From the NCBI GenBank assembly GCA_024195265.1, contig JAJLRJ010000004.1, forward strand, positions 609,125-673,124: a DNA stretch of 64,000 bases. The letters run 5' to 3'. The notes below the pieces were generated by a model, which saw nothing but the letters and a program-made list of their open reading frames with translations, was not told the origin of the DNA and made no database searches. Made by a program: the position numbers and the translations under genes. This document shows, in pieces, positions 27,301 through 37,235 of this stretch (positions within the stretch are counted from its first letter, which is position 1; each line of letters begins with the position of its first letter). Source of the stretch: Dendrophyllia cribrosa (taxonomy: Eukaryota > Cnidaria > Anthozoa > Scleractinia > Dendrophylliidae).

Positions 27301-30300
27301 GAAATGAAAGATTCTGGTTTAGGATTTCATTCACAGTTTACAAACTTAAAACCAGTAACACAGGAATGCACTGCTCAAGAGCTTCCACACTTGAGGATTT
27401 CAACCACAGACTCAAAAGTTAGAACCACCTTGTGCAGCATAATAAACAGTACCACAGGAAAGTGCTGCTCAATAGCTTTCATTTGAATGGTCACACTTTA
27501 GGATTTCATCCACAGACTCAAAAGTTAGAACCACCTTGTACAGTATAATAAACAGTACCACAGGAAAGTACTGCTCAGTAGCTTTCATTTGAATGGTCAC
27601 ACTTTAGGATTTTATCCACAGACTCAAAAGTTAAAAACCATCCTGTACAGCATAATAAACAGTACCACAGGAAAGTACTGCTCAGTAGCTTTCATTTGAA
27701 TGGTCATACTTTAGGATTTCATCCACAGACTCAAAAGTTAGAACCACCTTGTACAGCATAATAAACAGATCAATAGCTTTCATTTGAATGGTCACACTTA
27801 AGGATTTCATTCCACAAACTCAAAAGTTAGAACCACCTTGTACAACATAATAAACAGTACCAGAGGAAAGTACTGCTCAGTAGCTTTCATTTGAATGGTC
27901 ACACTTTAGGATTTCAACCAGACTCAAAAGCTAGAACCACCTTGTACAGCGTAATACAAAGTACATGTACCACAGGAATGTACTGCTCAAAAGCTTTCAT
28001 TTGAATGGTCACACTTTAGGATTTCATTCCACAAACTCAAAATTTAGAAACACCTTGTACAGCATAATAAACAGTACCACAGAAACAAGTCATACATGTA
28101 CTGCTCAATAGCTTTCATTTGAATGGTCACACTTTTATCCACTGATATGGATAAGCGCTATAATAGTGTTATTATTATTATTATTATTACAATGTATTTC
28201 AACCTCAGACTCAGAAGTTAAAACCACCTTGTACATATATCTTATTGACCAAGCGCGAGGGCCGTACTGGGAGAATATCGGCCCGAGGTCTTGACAGTAC
28301 GGGCCGAGCGCAGCGAGGTCCGTACAGAAAAGACCGAGGGCCTATATTCTCCCAGTACAGTCCCGAGCAAGCTTGGTTAATAAGAGATTTATTACACGAC
28401 TCCTGCCAGCGGGAGGATCGCGTGGGATCATGCGGGACAATGCCCGGTCCAATACTTAGAGAATATTGGACCGGCAATCGAGTATTCTGATTGGTTGATT
28501 TTAGTTATTGGCCTTCTGACTGTCTTAGTCGTGTAATAAAGCATAATAAAACAATACCACGGTAAAGCACTGCTTGATTAGCTTTCAATTTGGTGAATTT
28601 TATGTGGTAAAATGTTCAGTTATTACTGCATTCCCTTTGCCATCATGTATTAACTATAATCATTTTTGGTACTTTTTTTCTTCCAGCTTGTCATTTTAAG
28701 GGTGTCGGTCCATGGCTTTTAATTGCAACTCATCTTCTGCATATCAAATCACCACCAACATGTTTGTGACCTTTTGTGCAAAATGAATTAAAAAAAAAGA
28801 AATTTCTTGAAAAATACCTCTGTTTTTTTCTCTTCCTCGCTTCCAGCTTTGGAGACTTCACTTGGTCTCACCCATCTGTTTTCACTTCTCTTCAACTATT
28901 CAAGATAAAAACATTTAGACAATGAGCAACAATGACGATTTTCACCTTCAGCTTCGTACTGACTTATCTGAAGCAAAGATAAAAATCAAAGGGCTCCTAT
29001 GAGCCAACTCGTGAATACTATGAAACAACCTCTGGACCCTCTCCTCTCCTAGGCATTTTGCTCCAACAACCCCCACCCCCTGCATCCAACTCCCCACCCT
29101 CCCCTCCCCTCCCCTCCCCTCCCTTCAAGCTATCCCCATGGGTAAGGTAGGTGACCATTACATACCGTGGGCTCAATGTTTACAGCCAGTTGACCAATGG
29201 AAGTAGTGAAAATTTGCATATTTTCCCCTGTATCATAAGTCAATGATTGCTTTGCATATTCACAAGTTTAAAAAGTTATAATAAAGCAACAGCGACAAGC
29301 CCTTTTTGATTTCTTTCTTGGTGCACACACTTATACATGGCTTGGCAGAGCATTGTGATATGAAATGCATTATTAGGCTTTGAAGAAGTAAAAAAAAACT
29401 TTTTGTGAAACAGCTCTCTCTGATGATGCGCAATTGAAGACAAGAGTGTTGAGTATTACAACCTTTCTGAATACTACATTTACGATTTTTACATAAGGCA
29501 AATGATGCATATTTACTTCATTTTGAGGTTGTACACTACTTGGAAGTTCAATAACTTTCTTTGGCTGTGCATTCCTGCTGCGTCCATGTCCACTTCTTGA
29601 ACTGGACTGGTTATTCTGCAATTAAACAATTTTTTTTTAAGCTTAATTGGCTAAACCACAGAAAATAAATACAGAAGACCTATTGTATGTGACTGCCTAA
29701 ACTAGGGTACCTTTCCTAGTATTTTGGCCAGTTACTCATGGGAGATGTTCAACTCTATAAATTATCAACTTACCCTTGACTGCTGGCGCATAAATGCAGG
29801 AAGAAACATATTTTCACCACCATCAGCTTTTTGCATTCTAAAATGGGAACAAATTAATATATTAAATCCTCCATCACTTTTAATCTTGATTTAGCATTAT
29901 TTGACTTTTGAACACACAATGGGTGTAAAACAAACTAATATGTTCACTGTGTTAGTGTAGCAGCTCTCAGAAACCTCTATTTTCATTGGCCTTGTAAGAC
30001 ACAGCTGCTATTGTTGGGGGGCTGGGGTCCATTGTTGTGTTGTTTATTCTATTGTTCTCTCGAAGGGTATTGAACCAATGGTGTGAGACCTTACAAGAGC
30101 TGCTACAGGGCGTACATCGCCCGTTCACTGACTGATAGGATGTTTGTTTATCAGGGCCATTATATAGTGTAAATAACCAGCAGCCAGCTATAATGGCTGG
30201 CAACTGGGGTAAAGATGATTGACAACTCAAGTTTGAAAATGACTAAAGGACAACGATGGGAGGATATCTTGAGTTTATGGCTGCCTATTTTCCTTGTGTA

Positions 30301-33300
30301 GCTGGCAGCCTCAAAGCGTAATGTCAGCCCTGGGTTATCCTGTTTGTACCTGTTCTGTGGATAGCCAGACTTTGATGGGGTTCGTGCTTGAACGAGGACA
30401 ACTTCCAAGTCAGGCAGACCCTCTGGTTTTATTTGGCATAATGGATTGGTCTGGAACTGTAACAGGAAATCACGCTCGTATGTGAGCTTCCCTCCATCTG
30501 GACGTCCCTCGTCAAGTTCAGGGAACAGAGATTCTATTGAACAGAAATAAAAAACTAATCAAAACTGGCTGAGCAATCTTCCTAGAGTGCAAAAATCAAG
30601 TTCACTAATGAAACTTTGAATTTAACTATGCCCATGCTAATAGTTTATGCAGATTTTTTACTCAGTAACTAAGAACAGACTGCTGGTAAATTTTATTAGT
30701 TGCAAGTTAGATAACTTATCACTTGTTGACAATTCACCAGCAAACAAAGACTTGGGAGGGAAAGCCACGGTAGAGGATTTATTCTGTAGCTACTCCCCAA
30801 AAAAGTGTTAAAAATGAGTCTGTGTGCTAGCAGCCATGGACAGCTGTTTTGGTCTTGCTGGGTCTTGTCAGCTTGGCAAAGCTACCACAAAGGCTCAAGG
30901 TTCTTGTATGAAATACATGTAAAATGATACAACAATGGTACTTGCAGGATGTGGCTGAGCTATGCCATGCTGACAAGGCCCAACAAGGCGAAAACAGCTG
31001 TTCATTGCTGATATCACATAGGTTCACTTTTTACATTATTTTTCACATTTTTTTAGTGTGTATGCTTGTGGCTGTTAGCTTGTCCTTCTCACTCATAACT
31101 GAATTTATTTTATGACCTGTACGGCCCTGCGAACCTTTTCTTTGCAAAACCATTGATGAAAGTCCCCTATGAGGGCTGTATGCATTTGCACAAGCGGGGC
31201 CGGAGAAAGGCCTATGGTCATACTACAAAAGCAGACAGCCTCGCGCGTTAAAATTTAAAGTAATTTTGTCTCCAAATTGGTCATATGATAAAATACTTAT
31301 TGACTAAGTTAGGTCGAGCCGGATGGGAAAATATTTGGCTCTCGGTCATGGTGGTCGGTCTGTATGCCATGACCTCGAGCCAAATATTTTCCCATCCAGC
31401 AACTGAATATGATGTGAAGGGTTTAATCAATATGGATTTAAATGAAATAATTTTTAAACAGTTGAATACTTAAACAATATACAAAATTGCCAAGGGAGCC
31501 AAATTTAGCACCTTCTTTGTCTTCCCATGTCTCGTCCTCAGACTGTACTTCTTCAGCTACTTCTTCCTGTTCTGTTGGTTTTGTTTCCTCAGCAGCAGGC
31601 TCCTCGCTTATATCAGGCACCTGCTCAAAGTTAAACAAGAACACAAATGTTTAGAACAAGAAAATAACTAAATTGATCACATGTGCAAGAACCTCAATAA
31701 GTGCTTTAGTTCTCTTCACATTATCACAGAGGTTGTAAGAATTAAAGAACTGATCACCAAAGAAAAATTACCTTGATTTTCAAAACCTTCTCCACACTAG
31801 TACCACAAGAAATATATGGAGACTATAGAGGCGAATAAGCATGTTGATCAGGCTAACATACCTCCTCCTGGGCAGGTTTTTCTGTGTAAGCTTCCATCAA
31901 ATCCATGCCTTTCTCAGAAGATCGCTTCTCCATCTCCTTCAGACGCTGTTTCTGTTTCTTCTTCTTCATGTCTTTGGCTGAAACCGTGTTCAAACATATC
32001 AATTAATTACTTTTAAGTTTTATCATGCCAAGAATAGTATGCATTAAGGTTTGTAATAGCACTAAATTTCCACAATAAAAAAAAAGAGAAAACTCTAAAA
32101 AACTAATACACCTTCTCCTATGACAAAAGGGTAAGTTACTTTTCAAAATCCCAGACAAGTAGTTCCATTTTTACATATAAAAATAGGAATGCACAAAACT
32201 AGAATTATGCAATCATCATCCATTTACATGCAAGCCCATGATGAAATATTACAAGATTAAATATTGATTACTACAGTCAGAATAAATTGAACACTTGGTT
32301 GATTTTAAAGTGAATGTGTTTAATTATGTTCTATAACTTAAATTACTTATAACTGCTGGCTAATTTCACTGATGGTTTAAGTTTTTATATGCAAGCTAAC
32401 CAATGTAATCTATAAATTCCATAAAGTCTGAACATGCTTCATATACATGTAGTGATAACACTTAATGCAACAACAACACAAGATTGCTCAAGAATTGTAC
32501 CACACAGCAGAAAGACTTTGAGGACCTTATTCACTATCACTGCATTTAGTGTAAGCAAAAGCAAGTTGAATAGTTTTATGAAGTCATTCCATGCAGTGCT
32601 AAACCAGCTAAAATAGCTTTCAGATGCAGACAGCAGGAAATGAGGCTTGATGAAAAACTCCTGTGCAATTCAGATTCACAAAGTTCAGTCTTCTAAAACT
32701 ACTGTATTTTGATACATTTTCTTTCTTCATTCATCATGACTGTCTGCAAAACTTCATTACTTTTCATTTCAGGCAAGAGTATCTGTCACAAAAAGAAGAT
32801 GAAGTACATGTAACATGAAGGTCAAACATGGACAAGCTCTGTTCATTTTAAGTCACAAAACAACAATAATTGACTCACATCAAATGAAGAAAAACAATTT
32901 CACGGGTGAAGCTCTGGAAGGAAATTCATTGATTGGGTTTTTCTCCTTTTTAATGATGATTCATGAAGAAATGCACAAGGGCATGAGCCATCTTCATTGT
33001 TGCATGACTTCAAATGTTAATTACATGCACATTTGTGAAATGTTTACCTGTGATGTAGCTTACATTAATCTACAAGGCTATCATTGTCAGTCTACAAGAG
33101 TGAAAGTTAAAACTTGCCATATGGATGAAGAAAACTGTGTGTATTTCCAGGGATATGGATGGGAAAGAAGGCTTCAAAACAGAAGACAGAGCAGAGAGCT
33201 GGGTGAATATTGCCCAATTTTGGATATGAAATACTAAGCTTGGCATGTGATAATTCAGTGCCCTCTGGGTCAATATAATCCAGTATCACATTTTTGCCAA

Positions 33301-34897
33301 ACAATGAATGACAAGTAACAGATTCCATGCTAGCAGTATTGAATTTATGATAAATCATTATATACATGTACAAGTACAAAATAGAATTAAAGACTCTCTG
33401 TATTTTGGAAGGGTAGCATAAAACGATTTTATATACTGACTAATGAACTTTAAAGACTAAATATAATTCAACTATGAGCAAAACACTGAAACATTAAAAG
33501 AAGCCATGATTATGGCATTACTAATCATCCAATCATAACAGTGATAACTTTTTAAAAGATAAAAAAAGAAACTTACAGTACTCAACAAATTAATTAATAA
33601 TTGCTTTAAAGGTTGTAATCCTTATAAGCTCATTACATCATTACAAAGTGAATTCCTAAAGGAAAAAATTGATTCCTTACTTTTAAGTCAATTGAAGGGC
33701 TCCCTGCAACAACGTCCTGAGTGCGTTTTTGGTAACTTTCACTAAAATTGTATGTTTTAGGCCTTTTAAAGCACAGTTTTGTCAAATTAATGATTTATTA
33801 TTGTTAAGGTACTTAAAACAGCTCCAAAATGGGGAAGAAAATCCACATCTTTGAGAAAATGTTTTGGGCCCCTATGACACCCTATGGCTCCCAGGACACC
33901 CTATTTATCTTTTCAAAATAAAAAATTATTCTGTTTGAAGATAGAAGATTTGTTGACCTGGATTAAATCCTTTCAGTCATATGTACATGATCCAGTCATA
34001 ATTTTGGCAAGTGAGTCCCTTTGGAGGCCAAAAATCCAGGATTTCCGTGAAAATTTTCCAAAAACGCACTGAGGACGTTATTGCAGGGAGCCCTTCAATT
34101 ATTTCTCTTGAGTTTGTGGATGACACATTCAGTACTATTCTTTGCAACAGTTTATTGTACTTTATCATTCAATGTGGCATTCTAGAGTGCAAATACGCAT
34201 TAAAGTAAGTGCAGAAATGACAGTTTATTACACTCGTGTGACCTTGTGCTTGGAATTTGGAGAACATGACTGGGCATTTTCACTTAACTGTGTTTAATTT
34301 TTTATCTTGCCTTAAAGTCTAAAACAATAAATAAAAACTCACTCAAAAAATACACAGCCATATTGCACAACTTTTCTCTGAAAGAAACCTACAAGGTGGT
34401 TTAAACTTTTCAGCCTGGGGATAAAATCCCAAAGTGTTTGATATTATAGTTTTTCTTGATTTTATATCATTATTGTAAATTACATGTACAGGTTCTGAAA
34501 AACCAAGTTGGAAGAACTTAAATAAACTATTGTATTGTATTATAAGGATGCCATCAAGAAGTACACTGTACTATTTTTTTCGTGTTGTTCACTTCCATTT
34601 ATCCCTGTGGAAATTTTACACATGTTTTAAAATTCTACCTCGGCTCTTCTTAGAAGGATACTCATGGTTATTTTGCACACAAGATGACATTTGCATTCAC
34701 TAAAATCCAAATTAAAAACCAAGTGGGTTAAAAGCAAAGTTCTAACCTTTTACAGAGTGTTAAGCGAGTTATTCCACAATTATTTTATCAACAACAATGC
34801 AAACAAGCTGATCAATGTGAAAATCAAGGAAACACAAGGCATTTAGCCACTCACTCAGTCCATAGGAAACTTTGGGATTCTTTTTTATCTTACTCAT
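8355..34897 (-). CDS. EIF4G: Eukaryotic translation initiation factor 4 gamma (eIF4G)
   Basis: Scaffold of the cytoplasmic cap-binding complex eIF4F; bridges eIF4E, eIF4A and eIF3. I joined 24 coding exons in one frame (minus order): 34855-34897, 31862-31977, 31512-31620, 30350-30533, 29774-29837, 29517-29615, 28818-28895, 27121-27258, 26877-26936, 26594-26746, 25122-25229, 24785-24913, 23998-24238, 23140-23264, 22038-22210, 16888-17065, 16396-16581, 15856-16028, 13395-13602, 12579-12677, 11894-12040, 11535-11619, 11101-11247, 8355-8533. Total 3,222 nt, 1,073 residues. Domains: eIF4E-binding motif about 108-114, MIF4G about 232-480, MA3 about 706-825, W2 about 890-1070. All junctions are GT-AG with matching phases. 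Human eIF4G1 and eIF4G3 are about 1,600 residues; the missing part is the N terminus. Whether this is EIF4G1 or its vertebrate paralogue is not a meaningful question in a cnidarian. Confidence 0.95.
8547..8798. repeat. 21-bp minisatellite, about 12 copies
   Basis: The unit is AAGAACAATACAATAGAGATT with a TAC/TGC variant. It starts about 14 bp outside the last eIF4G exon (acceptor at 8534-8535). Because the unit is a multiple of three, its minus strand reads as an open Leu/Ile/Val/Phe heptad repeat, which is intronic and not a protein. Confidence 0.95.
9826..10868. repeat. 77-bp satellite, about 13 copies
   Basis: Each unit has GGACTAGCATCCCATCCAG, GGGGAGTAGTAATACTCCT and CACTTCATAGTATATAAACC. 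Early units alternate TAATGG and TGATGG at the unit junction, suggesting a 154-bp higher-order unit; later units lose this and show small indels. It lies in the last eIF4G intron and is noncoding. Confidence 0.95.
13085..13345 (+). mobile_element. tRNA-derived SINE
   Basis: An RNA polymerase III A box (TGGTGTAGTGG, 13100-13110) and B box (GGTTCGATCC, 13143-13152) lie 33 nt apart within a tRNA-like head. The body contains CCGGGTACTCCGGTTTTGCC, which resembles the conserved Nin-DC SINE domain described in cnidarians (recalled, not checked). The 3' end is AT-rich. It sits on the plus strand in an eIF4G intron, opposite to the gene. Confidence 0.75.
13395..16581 (-). CDS. EIF4G: eIF4G MA3 domain exons
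   Basis: Exons 16396-16581, 15856-16028 and 13395-13602. The domain opens at [16 protein letters not shown] and continues through [28 protein letters not shown] and [19 protein letters not shown]. This MA3 domain is the second eIF4A-binding site in animal eIF4G. A Ser/Ala/Pro-rich stretch precedes it in the first of these exons. Confidence 0.95.
13632..14186. mobile_element. Fold-back element with TTAA flanks (piggyBac-like MITE)
   Basis: Two arms of about 245 bp (13632-13878 and about 13940-14186) are nearly perfect inverted copies around a spacer of about 60 bp. The ends read AGTGCCC...GGGCACT and are flanked by TTAA on both sides (13628-13631, 14187-14190), the piggyBac target signature. 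It is noncoding and lies in an eIF4G intron. The arms differ by only a few bases and small indels, so it is young. Confidence 0.75.
15424..15562. repeat. Hairpin element in eIF4G intron
   Basis: The arms GTACAGTATTTATGCATGAG... and its degenerate inverse (…TGCGTAAATGCCGTATAAAG) enclose the segment GTATCAAAAATCTAAC / TAAGATTTCTGATAC. It is an imperfect MITE-like palindrome without clear target duplication. Confidence 0.5.
16197..16366. mobile_element. Small CAGGGG-ended TIR element
   Basis: The ends read CAGGGGTTTTAATA and TATTGAAACCCCTG reversed, like short hAT termini. The interior repeats GCCGCCTACTTC. No exact 8-bp target duplication is visible, so the superfamily is a guess. Confidence 0.5.
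16888..23264 (-). CDS. EIF4G: eIF4G linker exons
   Basis: Exons 23140-23264, 22038-22210 and 16888-17065 encode a Gly/Ala/Ser-rich linker of about 159 residues. Exon 22038-22210 has a poly-Ala/Gly stretch. The junction between the last two gives SNRYSALAG, matching the conserved NRFSAL motif of animal eIF4G. This fixes the acceptor of exon 16888-17065 at CCCAAG (17066-17067) rather than the nearer TTTAG at 17052-17053, which would break the frame. The intron between them (17066-22037) is 5 kb and holds nested repeats. Confidence 0.9.
17126..17692. mobile_element. TTAA-flanked TIR element
   Basis: The termini are GGGGGGAGAAACTT and AAGTTTCACCCCCC reversed. TTAA flanks both sides (17122-17125, 17693-17696), as for piggyBac-type insertion. 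It is noncoding. Confidence 0.6.
17845..17985. repeat. 22-bp degenerate tandem repeat
   Basis: About six units of the type CTGCACTTTGCGAAATAAAAAT, with substitutions in most copies. It is noncoding. Confidence 0.7.
18112..21069. repeat. Tandem duplication, two 1,479-bp units, nearly identical
   Basis: The sequence from about 18112 repeats about 1,479 bp later: the segments at 18812-19045 and 20291-20524 are identical, as are 19380 and 20859. Differences are few, for example ATTATAAAG versus ATTATTAAG, and a CATGTACATG versus CATG length change near 18235/19710. It lies in a single eIF4G intron. The small ORFs inside both copies match nothing I recognise. Confidence 0.9.
21061..21320. repeat. 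G-rich degenerate repeats with poly-G tracts
   Basis: Units carry CACTAGCTGCAGCTG / CTGCTGCCACCC-type motifs with long poly-G runs at about 21078-21101 and 21275-21307. Assemblers often miscount such runs, so the lengths here are unreliable. Confidence 0.7.
22194..22331. repeat. 69-bp tandem duplication spanning an eIF4G splice acceptor
   Basis: Copy 1 (22194-22262) includes the first bases of exon 22038-22210 and its minus-strand acceptor TTCTTGTAG. Copy 2 (22263-22331) repeats exon edge, acceptor and polypyrimidine tract (ACAGGGCGCTACAAGAATAA) with a few changes, giving a second potential acceptor. Confidence 0.85.
22380..22560 (-). repeat. Short relative of the 50-52 kb satellite
   Basis: The repeats CTTAGAGAGGTGTCTGCCTT and CTTACAGGGTTGTCCACTTA are the reverse complement of the motifs CACCTCTCTAAG and AAGGCAGACACC that make up the array at 50150-51905. 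Confidence 0.65.
22716..22830. mobile_element. Short MITE with 40-bp TIRs
   Basis: TAGACC...GGTCTA termini, with arms sharing AAATGGCGGC, T or C, and GATTTATTATTCTTT. It is about 115 bp and lies in an eIF4G intron. Confidence 0.65.
23998..29837 (-). CDS. EIF4G: eIF4G MIF4G (HEAT) domain exons
   Basis: Exons 29774-29837, 29517-29615 and 28818-28895 form the lead-in ([12 protein letters not shown]). Exons 27121-27258 to 23998-24238 make the MIF4G domain. Diagnostic stretches are [40 protein letters not shown] and [23 protein letters not shown]4G binds eIF4A and RNA. The domain has the usual length, about 250 residues, with no gap. Confidence 0.95.
27318..28235. repeat. ~110-bp tandem repeat array, about 8 copies
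   Basis: Units carry GACTCAAAAGTTAGAACCAC, CATAATAAACAGTACCACAG, TACTGCTCAGTAGCTTTC and TTTGAATGGTCACACTTTAG. It lies in the eIF4G intron before the MIF4G exons. Single diverged copies of the same unit occur at several other places in the window in both orientations. Confidence 0.9.
28240..28545. mobile_element. GC-rich inverted-repeat element
   Basis: Inverted arms around 28243-28295 and 28334-28385 share GTACTGGGAGAATAT and (T)TATTGACCAAGC-like ends. A second inverted pair, TTTATTACACGACT (about 28389) and AGTCGTGTAATAAA (about 28527), closes the block. The GC content is far above the flanks. It is noncoding. Confidence 0.55.
28985..29170 (+). repeat. Dispersed repeat, copy 1
   Basis: Shares ATCAAAGGGCTCCT, CTCTCCTAGGCATTTTGCTC, pyrimidine-rich CCCCACCCCCTGC and GGTGACCATTA..ACCGTGGGCT with copy 2 at 36585-36735. 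It is noncoding. Confidence 0.6.
30350..34897 (-). CDS. EIF4G: eIF4G N-terminal exons and eIF4E-binding motif
   Basis: Four exons. The first (34855-34897) starts [14 protein letters not shown] at an ATG whose upstream frame carries TAA 9 nt before it; the ATG..TAA just upstream makes a 3-codon upstream ORF. The next two are Lys-rich ([14 protein letters not shown]) and acidic, ending ETWEDKEG, a conserved region of animal eIF4G before the cap-binding motif. Exon 30350-30533 has YERDFLL (residues about 108-114), the YxxxxL-hydrophobic motif that binds eIF4E. No PABP-binding region precedes it. The first exon is the least certain, because a further 5' exon or alternative promoter could exist upstream or in the gap. 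Confidence 0.8.
31316..31397. repeat. Hairpin GGATGGGAAAATATTTGGCTC
   Basis: The arms 31321-31341 and 31377-31397 are perfect inverse copies around a short loop. The flanking CTTATTGACTAAGTT resembles the end of the element at 28240, so the two may be related families. Confidence 0.55.
32040..34850 (-). other. First eIF4G intron (31978-34854)
   Basis: Long AT-rich intron. Apart from the MITE at 33690-34100, I see no gene. An open frame on the plus strand at 32815-33237 (140 codons) has no recognisable domain and unremarkable composition. Confidence 0.5.
33690..34100. mobile_element. MITE with AATTGAAGGGCTCCCTGCAA termini
   Basis: About 45-bp inverted termini: the left arm at 33690-33735 includes AACGTCCTGAGTGCGTTTTT; the right arm at about 34056-34100 is its inverse. 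It is 411 bp and noncoding. Confidence 0.65.
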
Positions 34898-35319
34898 CTC
34901 TTTTTAGAAGTACATGTACAGTATCGTGGACTCACATCTGCAGACTATTTTGGCTAAACTCTTGCATTGAACTAGCCTAGCTTTCCGGGAATTGATTCAA
35001 ATTAACCTCACCCCTGTTTTCCGGGAATTAGACAATGCACCATTGTTGTTTTGAATTTATTCTCCTTATATGGGAAAAGGAAGTAACATAATCAAATACC
35101 ACATGCAGTTGGACTGCTTTTCACCTTTTGATTTCATGGATAAAAATTCCTACAGTGTTGCACTCAAATAAAAGCTACTGCGAAGTAATTTCCTGTGGTA
35201 CTGTTTATTATTCTGTACAAGGTGCTTCAAACATTTGTGTCTGTGGATAAAATCCTACAGTGAGGCCATTTAAATGAAAGCCACTGAGTAGTACTTAACT
35301 GTAGTGCTGTTTATTACAT

Positions 35320-35819
35320 NNNNNNNNNNNNNNNNNNNNNNNNNNNNNNNNNNNNNNNNNNNNNNNNNNNNNNNNNNNNNNNNNNNNNNNNNNNNNNNNN
35401 NNNNNNNNNNNNNNNNNNNNNNNNNNNNNNNNNNNNNNNNNNNNNNNNNNNNNNNNNNNNNNNNNNNNNNNNNNNNNNNNNNNNNNNNNNNNNNNNNNNN
35501 NNNNNNNNNNNNNNNNNNNNNNNNNNNNNNNNNNNNNNNNNNNNNNNNNNNNNNNNNNNNNNNNNNNNNNNNNNNNNNNNNNNNNNNNNNNNNNNNNNNN
35601 NNNNNNNNNNNNNNNNNNNNNNNNNNNNNNNNNNNNNNNNNNNNNNNNNNNNNNNNNNNNNNNNNNNNNNNNNNNNNNNNNNNNNNNNNNNNNNNNNNNN
35701 NNNNNNNNNNNNNNNNNNNNNNNNNNNNNNNNNNNNNNNNNNNNNNNNNNNNNNNNNNNNNNNNNNNNNNNNNNNNNNNNNNNNNNNNNNNNNNNNNNNN
35801 NNNNNNNNNNNNNNNNNNN
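35320..35819. other. Assembly gap (500 N)
   Basis: Exactly 500 N's, a typical placeholder for a gap of unknown size. The left flank is the ~110-bp repeat family; the right-flank sequence GAGTAAAATACAGTG recurs in diverged form at 36131. Repeats probably caused the gap. Confidence 0.99.
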
Positions 35820-36584
35820 GAGTAAAATACAGTGTATTGCCAAATAACGCTTGAATAAATTGATGACATTGTTCATACTGGCCACCTGATGGTTATTTTA
35901 AAGGAATTTCTGGCTACTATAATTTTAAATTTTTGACTGAATTGCGAAAGCCTCCATTTTAATTTGGTCCGAACATGAGGGAATTATTTGATATATAGTG
36001 GAAAAATGTATTACTATTGACGAAACCTTATATGACATCACTGTCTTATGGCTACACACTGAACATTATCAATAATACATCGCTCCATGAATGGGATATC
36101 GTATTTTACTATGGCACCTGCTTCCCTGGAGAGTAAAATATAGTGTTTTACCACTAATAACGTGTCAGTTTGAGTTTTGTCTCAGTTCGACTCATTTCAG
36201 CAGGTTATATTTTTACCCGCTTTTGCCTCAGCAGTCTCCGTTAAAGATTAAGACCGTGCTGTATTTTTTCTCTTCCTCGCTTTAATATTCGTTCCGTGCT
36301 ACGAAGACGAACATAAAGTAGGCGACAAATAGATCACTTGGACGACTGATGATGCGAAGAAACGAACAAAGAGCTTCTCAATGAGCAATCTAAACTTCAG
36401 AATGGTGCCAAACTGTTATGGCTTTAGAAAGAAGTGGCGATAAAACGACCGGAATACTACGACTTCCGAGAGTACTGCACCTGGCAGTGAGCGATGTGCT
36501 ACTCTTCCTGTTACTCTTCCTGCCTTCCAAGCTGCCTTCCTGGTTCAGGACGAGAGCAAAAACTACCTGCATGACACTGAATCA

Positions 36585-36735
36585 AAAGATCAAAGGCTCC
36601 TCGGATCCTCCTCTCTCCTAGACGTTTTGCTTTACCGACCCCCGCCCTTTACCGATCCCCACCCCCTGCGTCCACCTCCGTCCCGTGATGAGTAAGGCAG
36701 GTGACCATTATATATCGTGGGCTTATCCCCTCTTC
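36585..36735 (+). repeat. Dispersed repeat, copy 2
   Basis: The same family as 28985-29170: GATCAAAGGCTCCT, TCTCTCCTAGACGTTTTGCT, a C-rich stretch and GGTGACCATTATATATCGTG. The end is followed by a second CTTCTGGGCGTTTTGCTC, so the unit may be partly tandem. Confidence 0.6.
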
Positions 36736-37235
36736 TGGGCGTTTTGCTCCACCGATGTGCGCTGGACAATTTGCTCAGTTGATGTGGTTCAACTCGTCAC
36801 AGTTCGGTTTGTAGGTCGCTTTTTCTCGCTCCTTACGCTTATATGCTCGATGACGAATGTGCCAAACGACCCATCAGTTTGTGATGCCTGTTAAATTTAC
36901 ATATACCTCATGTCACCTGATTGAAAAAAGTTGTCGGTTGAAAAGTACAAAGCATGAACGATACGACCAAATGGTTTTCTGGAAAATGGAATTTTCAGAT
37001 AAATGCACATCTTTATAACAATATATGACTAAAATCAACCTCTGAAAATATTTTATGAAAGGCAATAGGTCTCAAATATCAATATACGGAATGTTAACAA
37101 GCCTCATTTGCCTTGTTCCCAGCATTCTTTGTGTCGTGCTGTTTATGCTTTATTTCCGACGTTTCTGCAATTAGGTCATACATGTACTGAAGAATATGAA
37201 AGGCGATATAGCTGAGTAAGTTTTGCCCCTAAGTC

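Noticed and set aside
32815..33237. 140-codon plus-strand ORF
   Set aside because: No recognisable domain, lies inside the first eIF4G intron, and has no supporting splice or regulatory context.
35270..35885. Long ORFs across the N run
   Set aside because: Artefacts of translating undetermined bases.
36390..36621. Overlapping short ORFs on both strands
   Set aside because: GC content is raised, but no domain or consistent splice signals are visible, so I cannot assign a gene.
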